64,000 bases of DNA from Pseudomonas frederiksbergensis (GTDB taxonomy: Bacteria > Pseudomonadota > Gammaproteobacteria > Pseudomonadales > Pseudomonadaceae). The position numbers and the translations under genes were made by a program. The stretch covers positions 3,864,001 to 3,928,000 of the forward strand of contig NZ_CP018319.1 in NCBI RefSeq assembly GCF_001952935.1, given 5' to 3'. Shown piece by piece: positions 32,876 through 41,226 of the stretch (position 1 is the stretch's first letter; each line of letters opens with the position of its first letter). The notes below the pieces were generated by a model. The model had not been told where the DNA came from, ran no database searches, and saw nothing but the letters and a program-made list of their open reading frames with translations.

Positions 32876-34033
32876 TTACTCCCCTTTGCCGCTGGAAGCC
32901 TTGTTAGCTACCTGTGCGGGGGCCGGGTTCTTTGCGCCAACGTTAGTCGCTTCACTGGCCTTTACTTCGACGCCAGGTTTAACGAATTGCAGTCCTTCGG
33001 TGATCAGGCGGTCGCCGGCCTTCAGGCCGTCTTCGATCAGCCATTGGTTGCCGACGGTGCGGCTGGCCTTGAGGTGACGCAGTTCGACCTTGTTGTCCGG
33101 GCCGACGACCAGCGCGGTCGGGGTGCCTTTGAGATCACGGGTCACGCCTTGTTGCGGGGCGAGGATCGCCGCGCTGTTCACACCAGCCTGCAACTGGGCG
33201 TGTACAAACATGCCGGGCAGCAGGGTGTGGTCAGGGTTCGGGAATACCGCACGCAAGGTCACGGAACCGGTGGTCTGGTCCACCGAGACTTCCGAGAACT
33301 CGAGCTTGCCTTCCTGTTTGTACTGGCTGCCGTCTTCGAGGGTCAACTTGACCTTGGCCGCGTTGTCGCCGGATTTTTGCAGACGACCGCTTTCCAGTTC
33401 GCGGCGCAGTTCCAGCAGCTCAACCGAAGACTGGGTGACGTCGACGTAGATCGGGTCCAGTTGCTGAATCACCGCCATCGCTTCGACCTGGCCGCTGGTA
33501 ACCAGCGCGCCTTCAGTCACAGTCGAGCGGCCGATACGGCCGGAGAGAGGCGCGTAAACCTTGGTGTAGCGCACATTGATCTGGGCGCTTTGCAGGGCGG
33601 CTTCCGATTGCAGCCGGTTAGCCAGGGCCGTGTCGTACTCCTGACGGCTTACAGCCTGTTCGCTGACCAACTGCTTGTAGCGGTCGGAAATCGATTTGGT
33701 CTGCTGCAGGTTGGCTTGGGCGCTTTTCAGGGTGGCTTCATAAACCGCCGGATCGATCTGATACAGCTGCTGGCCGGCCTTGACGTCGCCGCCTTCCTTG
33801 AACAGGCGCTTGAGAATGATGCCGTTGACCTGAGGGCGAACTTCGGCGATGCGGTACGCGCTGGTACGGCCCGGAAGTTCGGAGGTCAGGGTAAAGGCTT
33901 GAGCTTGCAGAGTAACGACGCCGACCTGAGGGGGTGGTGCGGCAGGTGCCGCCTCTTCCTTTTTGCATCCGCTGAGCAGCGATGCCAAGGCGAGGGCGGT
34001 GACCAGAGCGGTAACAGCTGGCTTGAATTGCAT
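32876..34033 (-). CDS. emhA: RND efflux periplasmic adaptor (TtgA/MexA type)
   Basis: 385-residue membrane-fusion lipoprotein. The lipobox is LLSGC, with Cys about residue 23. A lipoyl/hairpin domain follows (SAYRIAEVRPQVNGIILKRL, then a coiled coil with LQQTKSISDRYKQLVSEQAV), then beta-barrel and membrane-proximal domains. It links pump and channel in the periplasm. First gene of emhABC; its promoter lies under the repressor operator in the divergent region shared with emhR. Confidence 0.95.
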   Translation of the reverse strand: MQFKPAVTALVTALALASLLSGCKKEEAAPAAPPPQVGVVTLQAQAFTLTSELPGRTSAYRIAEVRPQVNGIILKRLFKEGGDVKAGQQLYQIDPAVYEATLKSAQANLQQTKSISDRYKQLVSEQAVSRQEYDTALANRLQSEAALQSAQINVRYTKVYAPLSGRIGRSTVTEGALVTSGQVEAMAVIQQLDPIYVDVTQSSVELLELRRELESGRLQKSGDNAAKVKLTLEDGSQYKQEGKLEFSEVSVDQTTGSVTLRAVFPNPDHTLLPGMFVHAQLQAGVNSAAILAPQQGVTRDLKGTPTALVVGPDNKVELRHLKASRTVGNQWLIEDGLKAGDRLITEGLQFVKPGVEVKASEATNVGAKNPAPAQVANKASSGKGE

Positions 34034-34122
34034 GAAAATCCTCGGGTCAGGCGCGCAAATTGCGCACTCGAAATGTAGAGAAGTAAAAAATGTGCGCTGA
34101 GTGGATAAGTAGCTTGCTAAGG

Positions 34123-34154
34123 AATATACTTACGTTCATGGTTGTTTGTAAATA
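34123..34154. promoter_or_regulatory. EmhR/TtgR operator and emhABC promoter
   Basis: On the plus strand ATACTTACGTTCATGG and GTTGTTTGTAAATA (34126-34154) nearly repeat the TtgR operator known from P. putida. Read leftward, TTTACA (complement 34147-34152) and TATATT (complement 34123-34128), 18 bases apart, form the emhA promoter, so repressor binding blocks it. Confidence 0.82.
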
Positions 34155-34298
34155 CCTTGGCCGTGTATCCACATCGTTACGAAAGCCGTTCAAGGGTTCG
34201 AATTGTAGGCCGGTGACGACGCCCGAGAGCGATCGCTCCACTTTTATTCAGCTGATGTTCAGACATCGCTGAAGCATCCTGATTGAGGTTGTACTGCC

Positions 34299-34931
34299 AT
34301 GGTCCGTCGCACCAAAGAGGAAGCTCAAGAAACCCGCAGCCAGATACTGGAAGCGGCAGAAAAGGCCTTTTACGAAAGGGGCGTGGCGCGCACGACACTG
34401 GCGGATATCGCTACCCTGGCCGGGGTCACTCGCGGCGCTATCTACTGGCATTTCAGCAACAAGGCGGATCTGGTGCAGGCCATGCTTGATACCTTGCATG
34501 AGCCGCTGGATGAAATGGCCAAGGCCAGTGAAAGCGAAGATGAGCTCGATCCCTTGGGTTGTATGCGCAAACTGCTGATTCATTTGTTTCATCAAGTTGC
34601 CCTGGATCCGAAAACCCGACGCATCAATGAGATTCTGTTTCATAAGTGCGAATTCACCGATGAAATGTGCGACCTGCGCCAACAGCGTCGAGAGGTCAGC
34701 CTCGATTGCAATGTGCGAATCGCCCTGGCCCTGAGTAATGCGGTCAACCGGGGGCAGTTACCGGAAGACCTCGATACGGCCCGCGCGGCCATCAGCATTC
34801 ATGCGTATATCGATGGCATCCTGTATCAGTGGCTGTTGGCGCCCGACAGCTTTCAACTGCATATCGATGCCGAGCGTTTGGTTGATACCGGGTTGGATAT
34901 GCTGCGCTTGAGCCCCAGTCTGCGCAAATGA
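34299..34931 (+). CDS. emhR: TetR-family repressor of the efflux operon
   Basis: 210 residues, the length of TtgR. The N-terminal TetR helix-turn-helix (about residues 10-56) includes TRSQILEAAEKAFYERGV, TTLADIATLAGVTRGAIYWH and the FSNKADLV end. The C-terminal TtgR/AcrR ligand pocket holds the matching HLFHQVALDPKTRRINEILF. It releases the shared operator when a toxic ligand binds, switching on emhABC. Divergent to emhA with the operator between. Confidence 0.94.
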   Translation: MVRRTKEEAQETRSQILEAAEKAFYERGVARTTLADIATLAGVTRGAIYWHFSNKADLVQAMLDTLHEPLDEMAKASESEDELDPLGCMRKLLIHLFHQVALDPKTRRINEILFHKCEFTDEMCDLRQQRREVSLDCNVRIALALSNAVNRGQLPEDLDTARAAISIHAYIDGILYQWLLAPDSFQLHIDAERLVDTGLDMLRLSPSLRK

Positions 34932-34983
34932 AACAAAATACCTAATGGGGGTGCTTTTATATACGTACGCTCGCCCGCTTGAT

Positions 34984-34999
34984 AGGTAGTGAGCTACCT
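34984..34999. other. AGGTAG palindrome after emhR
   Basis: AGGTAG-TGAG-CTACCT, 52 bases after the emhR stop, not followed by a T tract. It could be a protein-binding site or a weak hairpin; function unknown. Confidence 0.35.
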
Positions 35000-35034
35000 G
35001 ATTTGTAGGGATTTTGTGAGTAACCCGGTTGCAA

Positions 35035-35066
35035 AAAAGCCCCGGCTCTTTCGAGTCGGGGCTTTT
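35035..35066. terminator. Bidirectional terminator between emhR and xenB
   Basis: Perfect 10-bp inverted repeat AAAAGCCCCG / CGGGGCTTTT with a 12-base loop, flanked by A and T tracts. It lies between the two convergent genes. Confidence 0.9.
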
Positions 35067-35085
35067 GCGTTTCAAGGGGTGACGC

Positions 35086-36135
35086 TTACAACACCGGGTA
35101 GTCGATGTAGCCGACCGGGCCCTTGGCGTAGAACAGTTCAGGACGCGCCTCGTTCAGCGGCGCATCGGCCTTCAAACGTGCCGGCAGGTCCGGGTTGGCG
35201 ATGAATGGTACACCGAAGGCCACCGCATCGGCCTTGCCGCTGGCGAGCCAGGCGTTGGCGCTGTCCTTGGTAAAGCGTTCGTTGACGATGTACGGGCCGC
35301 CGAACGCTTCTTTCAATTGTGGACCCAGGCTGTCGCCATCTTCTTTCTCGCGGGAGCAGATGAAGGCGATGCCACGTTTGCCCAGTTCGCGAGCGACGTA
35401 AGTGAAGGTCTCGGACAGGTTGTGGTCGCCCATGTCATGGAGATCGGCACGGGGTGACAGGTGCACACCCACGCGGCCCGCGCCCCAGACTTCGATCGCG
35501 GCATCGGTCACTTCCAGCAGCAGGCGAGCGCGATTTTCCACGGAACCGCCGTAGTTGTCGGTGCGCTGGTTGGTGCTGCTTTGCAGGAACTGGTCGAGCA
35601 GGTAACCGTTGGCACCATGGATTTCCACACCGTCGAAACCGGCTGCCTTGGCGTTCTCGGCGCCGACGCGGTAGGCGTCGACGATGTCGGCGATTTCAGC
35701 GGTTTCCAGGGCGCGTGGGGTTGGGAAGTCGGCCAGTGGGCGAACCAGGCTGACATGGCCTTTTGGCTGAATGGCGCTCGGTGCGACCGGCGTTTCACCG
35801 TCCAGGTACGACCCGTGGGAAATCCGGCCGACGTGCCACAGTTGCAGGAAAATCTTGCCGCCGGCGCCGTGAATAGCCTTGGTCACATTGGCCCAGCCGC
35901 GCACTTGATCGTTGGACCAGATACCTGGGGTGTCCGGGTAGCCGACGCCCATCGGCGTGACCGAAGTGGCCTCGCTGAGGATCAGGCCGGCCGAGGCGCG
36001 TTGTACGTAGTACTCGGCCATCAGCGCGTTTGGCACGCGGCCTTCGTCGGCGCGGCAGCGGGTCAGCGGCGCCATGATGATGCGGTTGGCCAACTCGAGG
36101 TCGCCCAGTTTGATCGGATCGAAAATAGTCGTCAT
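35086..36135 (-). CDS. xenB: Old-yellow-enzyme alkene reductase, xenobiotic reductase B type
   Basis: 349-residue FMN enzyme, (beta/alpha)8 barrel. It matches XenB/NemA proteins through most of its length (IMAPLTRCRADEGRVPNAL, LQLWHVGRISH). The substrate-binding His/Asn pair and catalytic region are in HGANGYLLDQFLQ, and FMN-phosphate binding in VAFGVPFIANPDL. XenB relatives use NADPH to reduce nitrate esters, nitroaromatics and electrophilic alkenes. It is the third gene of an arsR-MFS-xenB operon, 21 bases after the MFS gene. Confidence 0.93.
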   Translation of the reverse strand: MTTIFDPIKLGDLELANRIIMAPLTRCRADEGRVPNALMAEYYVQRASAGLILSEATSVTPMGVGYPDTPGIWSNDQVRGWANVTKAIHGAGGKIFLQLWHVGRISHGSYLDGETPVAPSAIQPKGHVSLVRPLADFPTPRALETAEIADIVDAYRVGAENAKAAGFDGVEIHGANGYLLDQFLQSSTNQRTDNYGGSVENRARLLLEVTDAAIEVWGAGRVGVHLSPRADLHDMGDHNLSETFTYVARELGKRGIAFICSREKEDGDSLGPQLKEAFGGPYIVNERFTKDSANAWLASGKADAVAFGVPFIANPDLPARLKADAPLNEARPELFYAKGPVGYIDYPVL

Positions 36136-36156
36136 GAAATAGCTCTCCGGTAGAGA

Positions 36157-37323
36157 TCAGTTGGTAGCAGGGGTCAGTTCGGGATTGCCGTTCTGACGGA
36201 AAGTAATCAGGGTCACCAGCAGGGCGAGTACCGCCAGTGCGGCTGCCGCGAGAGGAACGCTGGTCAGGCCGAAACCGTGGGCGATGACGCTGCCACCGAC
36301 CCAGGCACCCAATGCGTTGCCGATATTGAAAGCGCCGATGTTCAGGGTCGACACCAGGTTCGGTGCGGCCTTGCCGTAGGTCACCACGTTCACTTGCAGG
36401 GCGGGCACGGCGGCAAAGCACGCAGTGGCCCAGAGGAACAGGGTGATTTCGGTTGGTATCAGCGCAACGCTGGTCCAGGTCAGTACGGTCGAGATCACCG
36501 CCATCGAGATAAAGACGCCGATCAATGTGGCGGCCATGCCTTTGTCCGCCAGTTTGCCGCCGATGATGTTGCCGACCGTCAGGCCCAGGCCGATGAGCAT
36601 TAGGGTCCAGGTCACGCCTTTGGGCGAGACGCCAGTGACATCGCCGAGCAGCGGGGCGACGTAGGTGAACAGGGTGAATACCGAAGCTGCGAACAGCGCG
36701 GTCATGCTCAACGACAGCCAGATCCCGGCGCCTTTGAGGGCGCGCAGTTCGGCGCGCATGTCGAGTTTCTCTTCATCGCGCTTGGCTGGCAGGAAGCGGA
36801 TCAGGCCGATCAATGCGATCACGCCAATCACGGTCACCGCCCAGAAGGTCGAACGCCAGCCAGCTTCCTGACCGAGTGCGGTGCCCAGCGGAACGCCGAG
36901 TACGTTGGCCAGTGTCAGGCCGGTGAACATCAAGGCCACGGCCGAAGCGCGCTTGTTTGCAGGCACCAGACCTGCCGCCACCACCGAACCGATACCGAAG
37001 AACGCACCGTGGCAGAGGGCGGTGACCACGCGGGCAAACATCAGCACGTTGTAGTCAGTAGCCATTGCACAGAGCAGGTTGCCGACGATAAAAATCCCCA
37101 TCAACGCTACCAGCGCAGCCTTGCGCGGCAATCTGGAGGTGGCCAGCGCCATGAACGGCGCACCGATGGCCACGCCCAGGGCGTAACCGGTCACCAGCCA
37201 GCCGGCGCCGGGAATCGACACACCGAGGTCGGCCGCCACATCGGGCAGCAAGCCCATGATGACGAACTCGGTGGTGCCGATGGCGAAGGCGCTCAAGGCC
37301 AGAATGAGTAGCGAGAGGGGCAT
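36157..37323 (-). CDS. MFS efflux transporter (AraJ/DHA1-like)
   Basis: 388 residues, 12 hydrophobic segments. It belongs to the drug:H+ antiporter-1 branch, with SAFAIGTTEFVIMGLLPDVA in helix 1, TGYALGVAIGAPFMA in helix 2, and GLTLANVLGVPLGT (the antiporter motif C region) in helix 5. It follows the arsR gene by 3 bases and precedes xenB, so it probably removes the electrophile that XenB reduces or its product. Substrate unknown. Confidence 0.9.
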   Translation of the reverse strand: MPLSLLILALSAFAIGTTEFVIMGLLPDVAADLGVSIPGAGWLVTGYALGVAIGAPFMALATSRLPRKAALVALMGIFIVGNLLCAMATDYNVLMFARVVTALCHGAFFGIGSVVAAGLVPANKRASAVALMFTGLTLANVLGVPLGTALGQEAGWRSTFWAVTVIGVIALIGLIRFLPAKRDEEKLDMRAELRALKGAGIWLSLSMTALFAASVFTLFTYVAPLLGDVTGVSPKGVTWTLMLIGLGLTVGNIIGGKLADKGMAATLIGVFISMAVISTVLTWTSVALIPTEITLFLWATACFAAVPALQVNVVTYGKAAPNLVSTLNIGAFNIGNALGAWVGGSVIAHGFGLTSVPLAAAALAVLALLVTLITFRQNGNPELTPATN

Positions 37324-37326
37324 TGT

Positions 37327-37647
37327 TCAGTTCCTTGTCGGAGCGCTGAGCTCCTTGACGATGGCGTCGAGGAACGCCTGAATCACGTCCTCGTTGCGTT
37401 TGAAGAAGTGCCATTGACCGGCTTTCTGGCTGCTGATCAGTCCCGCACGTTGCAAGGTCGCCAAATGGGCGGACACGGTCGACTGCGACAGGCCGCAGCG
37501 TTGATCGATCTGTCCGGCGCAAATGCCGTACTCGTGGTTGTGGAGCTGTTCCGGGAACTGGGTTTTGGGATCTTTCAGCCAGATGAGGATGTCTCGGCGT
37601 ACTGGGTGTGCCAGGGCTTTTATTATTTCGTCGAGGTCGATGGTCAT
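37327..37647 (-). CDS. ArsR-family transcriptional regulator with two cysteines
   Basis: 106-residue winged-helix repressor. The recognition helix is in LSQSTVSAHLATLQRAGLI. It lacks the ELCVCDL metal site of ArsR/SmtB. Instead two Cys, C43 and C51, lie in GICAGQIDQRCGL just before the recognition helix, a place where thiol modification could affect DNA binding. Electrophile sensing is inference, suggested by the xenB partner. The start ATG 37647 lacks a clear Shine-Dalgarno. It heads the operon and faces three ATATCG-type repeats that may be its operator. Confidence 0.88.
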   Translation of the reverse strand: MTIDLDEIIKALAHPVRRDILIWLKDPKTQFPEQLHNHEYGICAGQIDQRCGLSQSTVSAHLATLQRAGLISSQKAGQWHFFKRNEDVIQAFLDAIVKELSAPTRN

Positions 37648-37673
37648 GGTTTGGGCTCGTGATGAATAAAACG

Positions 37674-37775
37674 CTATATCGCGATGAGGCGAACTTTAAA
37701 TCGGTACTTCGCGATATACCAATATGATTTTGGTCTGACGACCGAGTAATTCGGTATATCGGGTTATAACGATAT
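37674..37775. promoter_or_regulatory. Candidate operator array between arsR and acpH
   Basis: TATATCGCGA (37675-37684) and TCGCGATATA (37709-37718) are perfect inverted copies with a 24-base spacer. A third, imperfect palindrome, TATATCGGGTTATAACGATAT, lies at 37755-37775. They fill the 155-base divergent promoter region; the likely ligand is the ArsR-type regulator. Confidence 0.6.
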
Positions 37776-37802
37776 TGAGGGCGTAGTGCTAAGCTGCGCG
37801 GC

Positions 37803-38378
37803 ATGAACTATCTCGCACATCTGCACCTCGGTGGCCAGCGCCCCGGTCAATTGCTCGGCAGTCTGTATGGCGATTTCGTCAAAGGGCGGCTGCAAGGGCA
37901 GTTCGATCCGGAGATCGAAGCGGCCATCCAGCTGCATCGCAGCATCGATGTCTTTACCGACCGTCATCCGTTGGTGGACGTTTCGTTGTCACGGTTTTCC
38001 ATGACCCGCCGGCGTTACGCCGGGATCGTGCTTGACGTGTTTTTCGACCATTGCCTGGCGCGGGACTGGACGTTGTACGCCGACCAGCCGCTGGAGCAAT
38101 TCACTTCGGGTGTGTACCGGGTGCTGTCCGCCGAGGCGCAATTGCCGGAGCGTCTGGCGCAGATCGCGCCGCACATGGTCGCTAATGACTGGTTGGGTTC
38201 TTATCGGGAATTTGCGGTGCTGGAGCAGGTGCTGCGGGGGATTTCACGGCGGCTGACGCGGCCGGAGGAGCTGGCCGCAGCGATGCAGGAATTGCGGGTG
38301 TTGTATGAACCGTTGAGCGATGACTTCCGGTTGTTCTATCCCGAGTTGCAGGCATTCGCTGCGACACCGCGAATCTAA
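37803..38378 (+). CDS. acpH: Acyl carrier protein phosphodiesterase
   Basis: 191 residues (E. coli AcpH is 193). It removes 4'-phosphopantetheine from holo-ACP. The HD-like metal-binding pattern is present: MNYLAHLHL at the N-terminus, GSLYGDFVKG, LHRSIDVFTDRHP, and LDVFFDHCLARDW. Divergent from the arsR operon and separated from it by the repeated palindromes. A REP pair starts one base past the stop. Confidence 0.92.
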   Translation: MNYLAHLHLGGQRPGQLLGSLYGDFVKGRLQGQFDPEIEAAIQLHRSIDVFTDRHPLVDVSLSRFSMTRRRYAGIVLDVFFDHCLARDWTLYADQPLEQFTSGVYRVLSAEAQLPERLAQIAPHMVANDWLGSYREFAVLEQVLRGISRRLTRPEELAAAMQELRVLYEPLSDDFRLFYPELQAFAATPRI

Positions 38379-38468
38379 TGTGGGAGCGGGCTTGCTCGCG
38401 AAGGCTGCTTCACATTCAACACATGTGCTGACTGTCAAACCGCTTTCGCGAGCAAGCCCGCTCCTACA
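38379..38468. repeat. REP pair (GCGGGCTTGCTCGC type)
   Basis: Inverted copies of TGTGGGAGCGGGCTTGCTCG between the convergent acpH and olsA genes. Confidence 0.9.
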
Positions 38469-38479
38469 GGGGATTTGTG

Positions 38480-39274
38480 TCAGGCCGCGATTGCGGGGCG
38501 CAGTGGTTCCGGTTGCGCCTGCGGAATCGCCCCAAACAACGCCTTCTGCACCGCCTGCTGCGCTTCGAACGCCAGCGCCGCACGCTCGCGACCTTCGCAC
38601 GCGATCGGCTTGAGCAAATGAATCTCCACCTCACCCCGATCATGGCCAAACAAGCGCATCAAGTGCGAGAGCAAATCATCATCGCCAATGAACGGTGCCA
38701 GTGAATCGAGCTGCCCGTCGCGCAGATAACGAATCGCCACCGGCTGCAACTTCACTTCGGAGTCGATCGCCGCCGACAGCAATCGACCATGAAACGTGCG
38801 CAACGTGCGGCCATCGGTGGTGGTGCCTTCCGGGAACATCAGCAGCGGATGTTCCTGCTCCAGATGACGGGTCATCTGTTTGCGGATCAACTGGCTGTCG
38901 CCCGACCCTCGACGGATGAACAAGCTGCCGGCCTTGGCCGCCAACCAGCCCGCCACCGGCCAGGTGCGCACTTCGGCCTTGGACAGGAACGACAGCGGCG
39001 TGAGCATGCCCAGCAGCGGAATGTCGGTCCAGGACACATGGTTGCTGACCCAGAGCATCGGCGACTTCGGCAATTCACCGTGCACGGTCACGTGAAAGGG
39101 CAGGGCATTGCTCAGGCGCGCCATGAAAAATCGCGACCAGCGTTGGCGACGGACCATCGAATGAGCAATCCCCAAACGCTCGAACAACCCGAACACCCCG
39201 GCCATGCTCAACCCCAGCGCCACCACCACCAACACTCGCGCAATCCGCGCGTAAATCCGCAGCCGACTCATCAT
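38480..39274 (-). CDS. olsA: Lyso-ornithine lipid acyltransferase OlsA
   Basis: 264 residues of the PlsC acyltransferase family. The catalytic motif NHVSWTD (NHx4D type), the substrate-binding FPEGTT and the intervening FLSKAEVRTWP are all present after one N-terminal membrane helix. It adds the second acyl chain to lyso-ornithine lipid. The region ATGATGA allows a start at 39274 (four-base overlap with the olsB stop) or 39271; I use the first. Without the olsB neighbour it might be taken for a lysophosphatidic acid acyltransferase. Confidence 0.9.
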   Translation of the reverse strand: MMSRLRIYARIARVLVVVALGLSMAGVFGLFERLGIAHSMVRRQRWSRFFMARLSNALPFHVTVHGELPKSPMLWVSNHVSWTDIPLLGMLTPLSFLSKAEVRTWPVAGWLAAKAGSLFIRRGSGDSQLIRKQMTRHLEQEHPLLMFPEGTTTDGRTLRTFHGRLLSAAIDSEVKLQPVAIRYLRDGQLDSLAPFIGDDDLLSHLMRLFGHDRGEVEIHLLKPIACEGRERAALAFEAQQAVQKALFGAIPQAQPEPLRPAIAA

Positions 39275-40026
39275 ACGGCCGCCTTGAAATGCTTGGCATA
39301 ACGCGGGCAGAGCTCGTCGCGCTTGAGCAGGATGAACACGTCGGCGACCTGGAAGTCTTCGTCCCAGCACGGCTCGCCGCAGATCTTCGCGCCAAGGCGC
39401 ATGTAGGCCTTGAGCAGCGGTGGCATTTCGGCGATGACGTTGGACGGGATGTCGAGGCTCGGCAGCGGTTTTTTCGGTTCTGCCCGCAAATGTTCAGTAC
39501 ACAGATAACGTTCGCGCAAGCGCTGCATGATCGCGTGGGCTTGAATGCCGCCGTCCTGCATCGGGATGCTCGCGCACCCCATTAAATAGCTGTAGCCGCC
39601 CTGGTTCAGGACTTCGGCCAGTTCGCCCCAGAGTACGGCGATGGTGCCGCCGTTGCGGTAGGCCGGGTCGACGCAAGTGCGGCCTATTTCCAGGATCGGG
39701 CCTTTGAGATGGACCAGGCCGTGCAGGCTGAATTCTTCTTCGCTGTAGAACTTGCCCAGGCTGCTGGCGGCGGTGTGGTCGAGCAAACGGGTAGTCGCCA
39801 CCAGGCGCCCGGTGTTCAAATCACGCACGCCGATGTGGGCGCAGTGAACATCATAGTCATCCATGTCCAGACCCAGCTCCGCGCCTTTCAGCTTGGCGTT
39901 GAATTCGCCACTGAACACGTTGAAGCGCAGGGCCTGGGCTTCTTGCAAGGCCTCGGCGCCCACCAGGCGTTCGGCTTGCAGGCGGCGTTCATTGCCGGTG
40001 TCGCTGATGCGGGCGATCTGAGTCAT
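39271..40026 (-). CDS. olsB: Ornithine-acyl-ACP N-acyltransferase OlsB
   Basis: 251-residue GNAT-fold protein of the OlsB/HlyC-like family. It makes lyso-ornithine lipid by N-acylating ornithine with 3-hydroxyacyl-ACP. Diagnostic stretches are LRFNVFSGEFNAKLKG, DMDDYDVHCAHIGV, EIGRTCVDPAYRNGG and LMGCASIPMQDGG. First gene of olsBA, the arrangement also found in P. aeruginosa. Ornithine lipids replace phospholipids under phosphate limitation; a candidate Pho box lies ~130 bases upstream. Confidence 0.93.
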   Translation of the reverse strand: MTQIARISDTGNERRLQAERLVGAEALQEAQALRFNVFSGEFNAKLKGAELGLDMDDYDVHCAHIGVRDLNTGRLVATTRLLDHTAASSLGKFYSEEEFSLHGLVHLKGPILEIGRTCVDPAYRNGGTIAVLWGELAEVLNQGGYSYLMGCASIPMQDGGIQAHAIMQRLRERYLCTEHLRAEPKKPLPSLDIPSNVIAEMPPLLKAYMRLGAKICGEPCWDEDFQVADVFILLKRDELCPRYAKHFKAAV

Positions 40027-40145
40027 TGCGAATCTCCGTACGGGCCGGTCACCCGTCTTGGGTTGCAGCCGATCGACTTTCTTTATGCAGCCGTGTTGTG
40101 CAAAGTCAGGCTATGTAGCCCCGGTGTCATCGCCATGAAGCTTTG

Positions 40146-40163
40146 GTGATGCTTATATGACAG
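40146..40163 (-). promoter_or_regulatory. Candidate Pho box upstream of olsBA
   Basis: Read leftward, CTGTCAT-ATAA-GCATCAC agrees with the PhoB consensus CTGTCAT-AWAW-CTGTCAY at 15 of 18 positions, with a perfect first half. Its centre is ~128 bases from the olsB start. It also lies just before the rightward gene at 40181. Confidence 0.4.
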
Positions 40164-40180
40164 CCTTTGAGGAGCCTCTT

Positions 40181-41068
40181 ATGCTCTGGCAAAACCTGCT
40201 GCGCCGCTGTGAACGCCTGCCCGCCAACCCGGACCTGAGCGAGGGTTTCGCGACTTTGTTGCACCAGTTGGGCAACGTCACGCCGTTCGAACTGGCGGTG
40301 GCCGGCGGGCGTTTGATGTCAACGCCCGGGTTGGCGTTTCTGGTGGGCTATCAGGCGGCGTTGCGCATGCTCTGGCCGAGCGCGCCGCCGAGCCTCGGCG
40401 CGTTGTGCGCGACCGAACAGCGCAGCCTGCGGGTAGCGGACATGCAGACCCGTCTGCACGATTTGCGCCTGAGCGGGCGCAAGGATTTTGTCACCGCAGG
40501 CGATGCCGCCGATTGGCTGCTGATCGCTGCTCGCAGTGAGGCCCCCGATGAAAAACCGCGCCTGAGTCTGGCGGTGGTCTATCCCGATGAACCGGGCGTG
40601 CGCCTGGAGAAACTGCCGGCGATCCCGTTGATGCCAGACATCAGCCACGGCCGGTTGTATCTCGATAACGCTCAGTGCGAACTGTTGGCGGGGGATGGCT
40701 GGGAGGCTTACATCAAACCGTTCCGCACCCTTGAAGACATTTACGTGTTGAGCGCCATGACCGCCTGGCTGTACGGCATCGGTCAGGACAGCGACTGGCC
40801 GCAAGCCTTGCAACTGCGTTTGCTGGCGCTGCTGGCCGGGTGCGCGGAAGACAGCCGGCAGGCGCCGAATAATCCGTCCGGGCATGTGTTGCTCGGTGGC
40901 TTGTTTGCGCAGTTCGATGGGCTCAAGGCCGAGGTGGCTCTGGCACTGGCCGATGGCCCGCAGCATTGGGCGCAGATGTGGCAGCGTGATCAGGGCGTGA
41001 TGGATTTGGCGGCGGGGGCGCGGGGGAAGCGGTTGGCCAAGGCACTCGCTGGATCTTCGCTGGATTGA
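40181..41068 (+). CDS. Acyl-CoA-dehydrogenase-like protein, non-catalytic-looking
   Basis: 295 residues. The middle part (about residues 60-120: GALCATEQRSLRV..., LRLSGRKDFVTAGDAADWLLIAARSE) has the pattern of the acyl-CoA dehydrogenase middle beta domain, including a KDFVTAG resembling the GKKxFVTxG of real enzymes. The whole is only about three quarters of normal size and I see no catalytic glutamate region, so it may bind rather than oxidise acyl-CoA. GAGGAG at 40169-40174 selects ATG 40181 over ATG 40157. Its promoter region is shared with olsBA, which may hint at a lipid role. Confidence 0.7.
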   Translation: MLWQNLLRRCERLPANPDLSEGFATLLHQLGNVTPFELAVAGGRLMSTPGLAFLVGYQAALRMLWPSAPPSLGALCATEQRSLRVADMQTRLHDLRLSGRKDFVTAGDAADWLLIAARSEAPDEKPRLSLAVVYPDEPGVRLEKLPAIPLMPDISHGRLYLDNAQCELLAGDGWEAYIKPFRTLEDIYVLSAMTAWLYGIGQDSDWPQALQLRLLALLAGCAEDSRQAPNNPSGHVLLGGLFAQFDGLKAEVALALADGPQHWAQMWQRDQGVMDLAAGARGKRLAKALAGSSLD

Positions 41069-41074
41069 CGGGCC

Positions 41075-41148
41075 CCTTCGCGAGCAAGCCCGCTCCCACA
41101 AGGGGAATGCATTTCAAAATGTGGGAGCGGGCTTGCTCGCGAAGGCGG
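41075..41148. repeat. REP pair (GCGGGCTTGCTCGC type)
   Basis: Inverted CCTTCGCGAGCAAGCCCGCT / AGCGGGCTTGCTCGCGAAGG units around a short spacer. Confidence 0.9.
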
Positions 41149-41226
41149 CCGCATTGATAACACCGATCCCGGAACTGTCATCAACCTCGGCTAGGCTCAG
41201 CAAGCCAATCCCTCCGAGCCCCCACC

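Noticed and set aside
38480..39370. Longer start for olsA (296 codons)
   Set aside because: The first 32 codons lie inside olsB and are Arg/Pro-rich shadow; the ATGA overlap gives a normal start.
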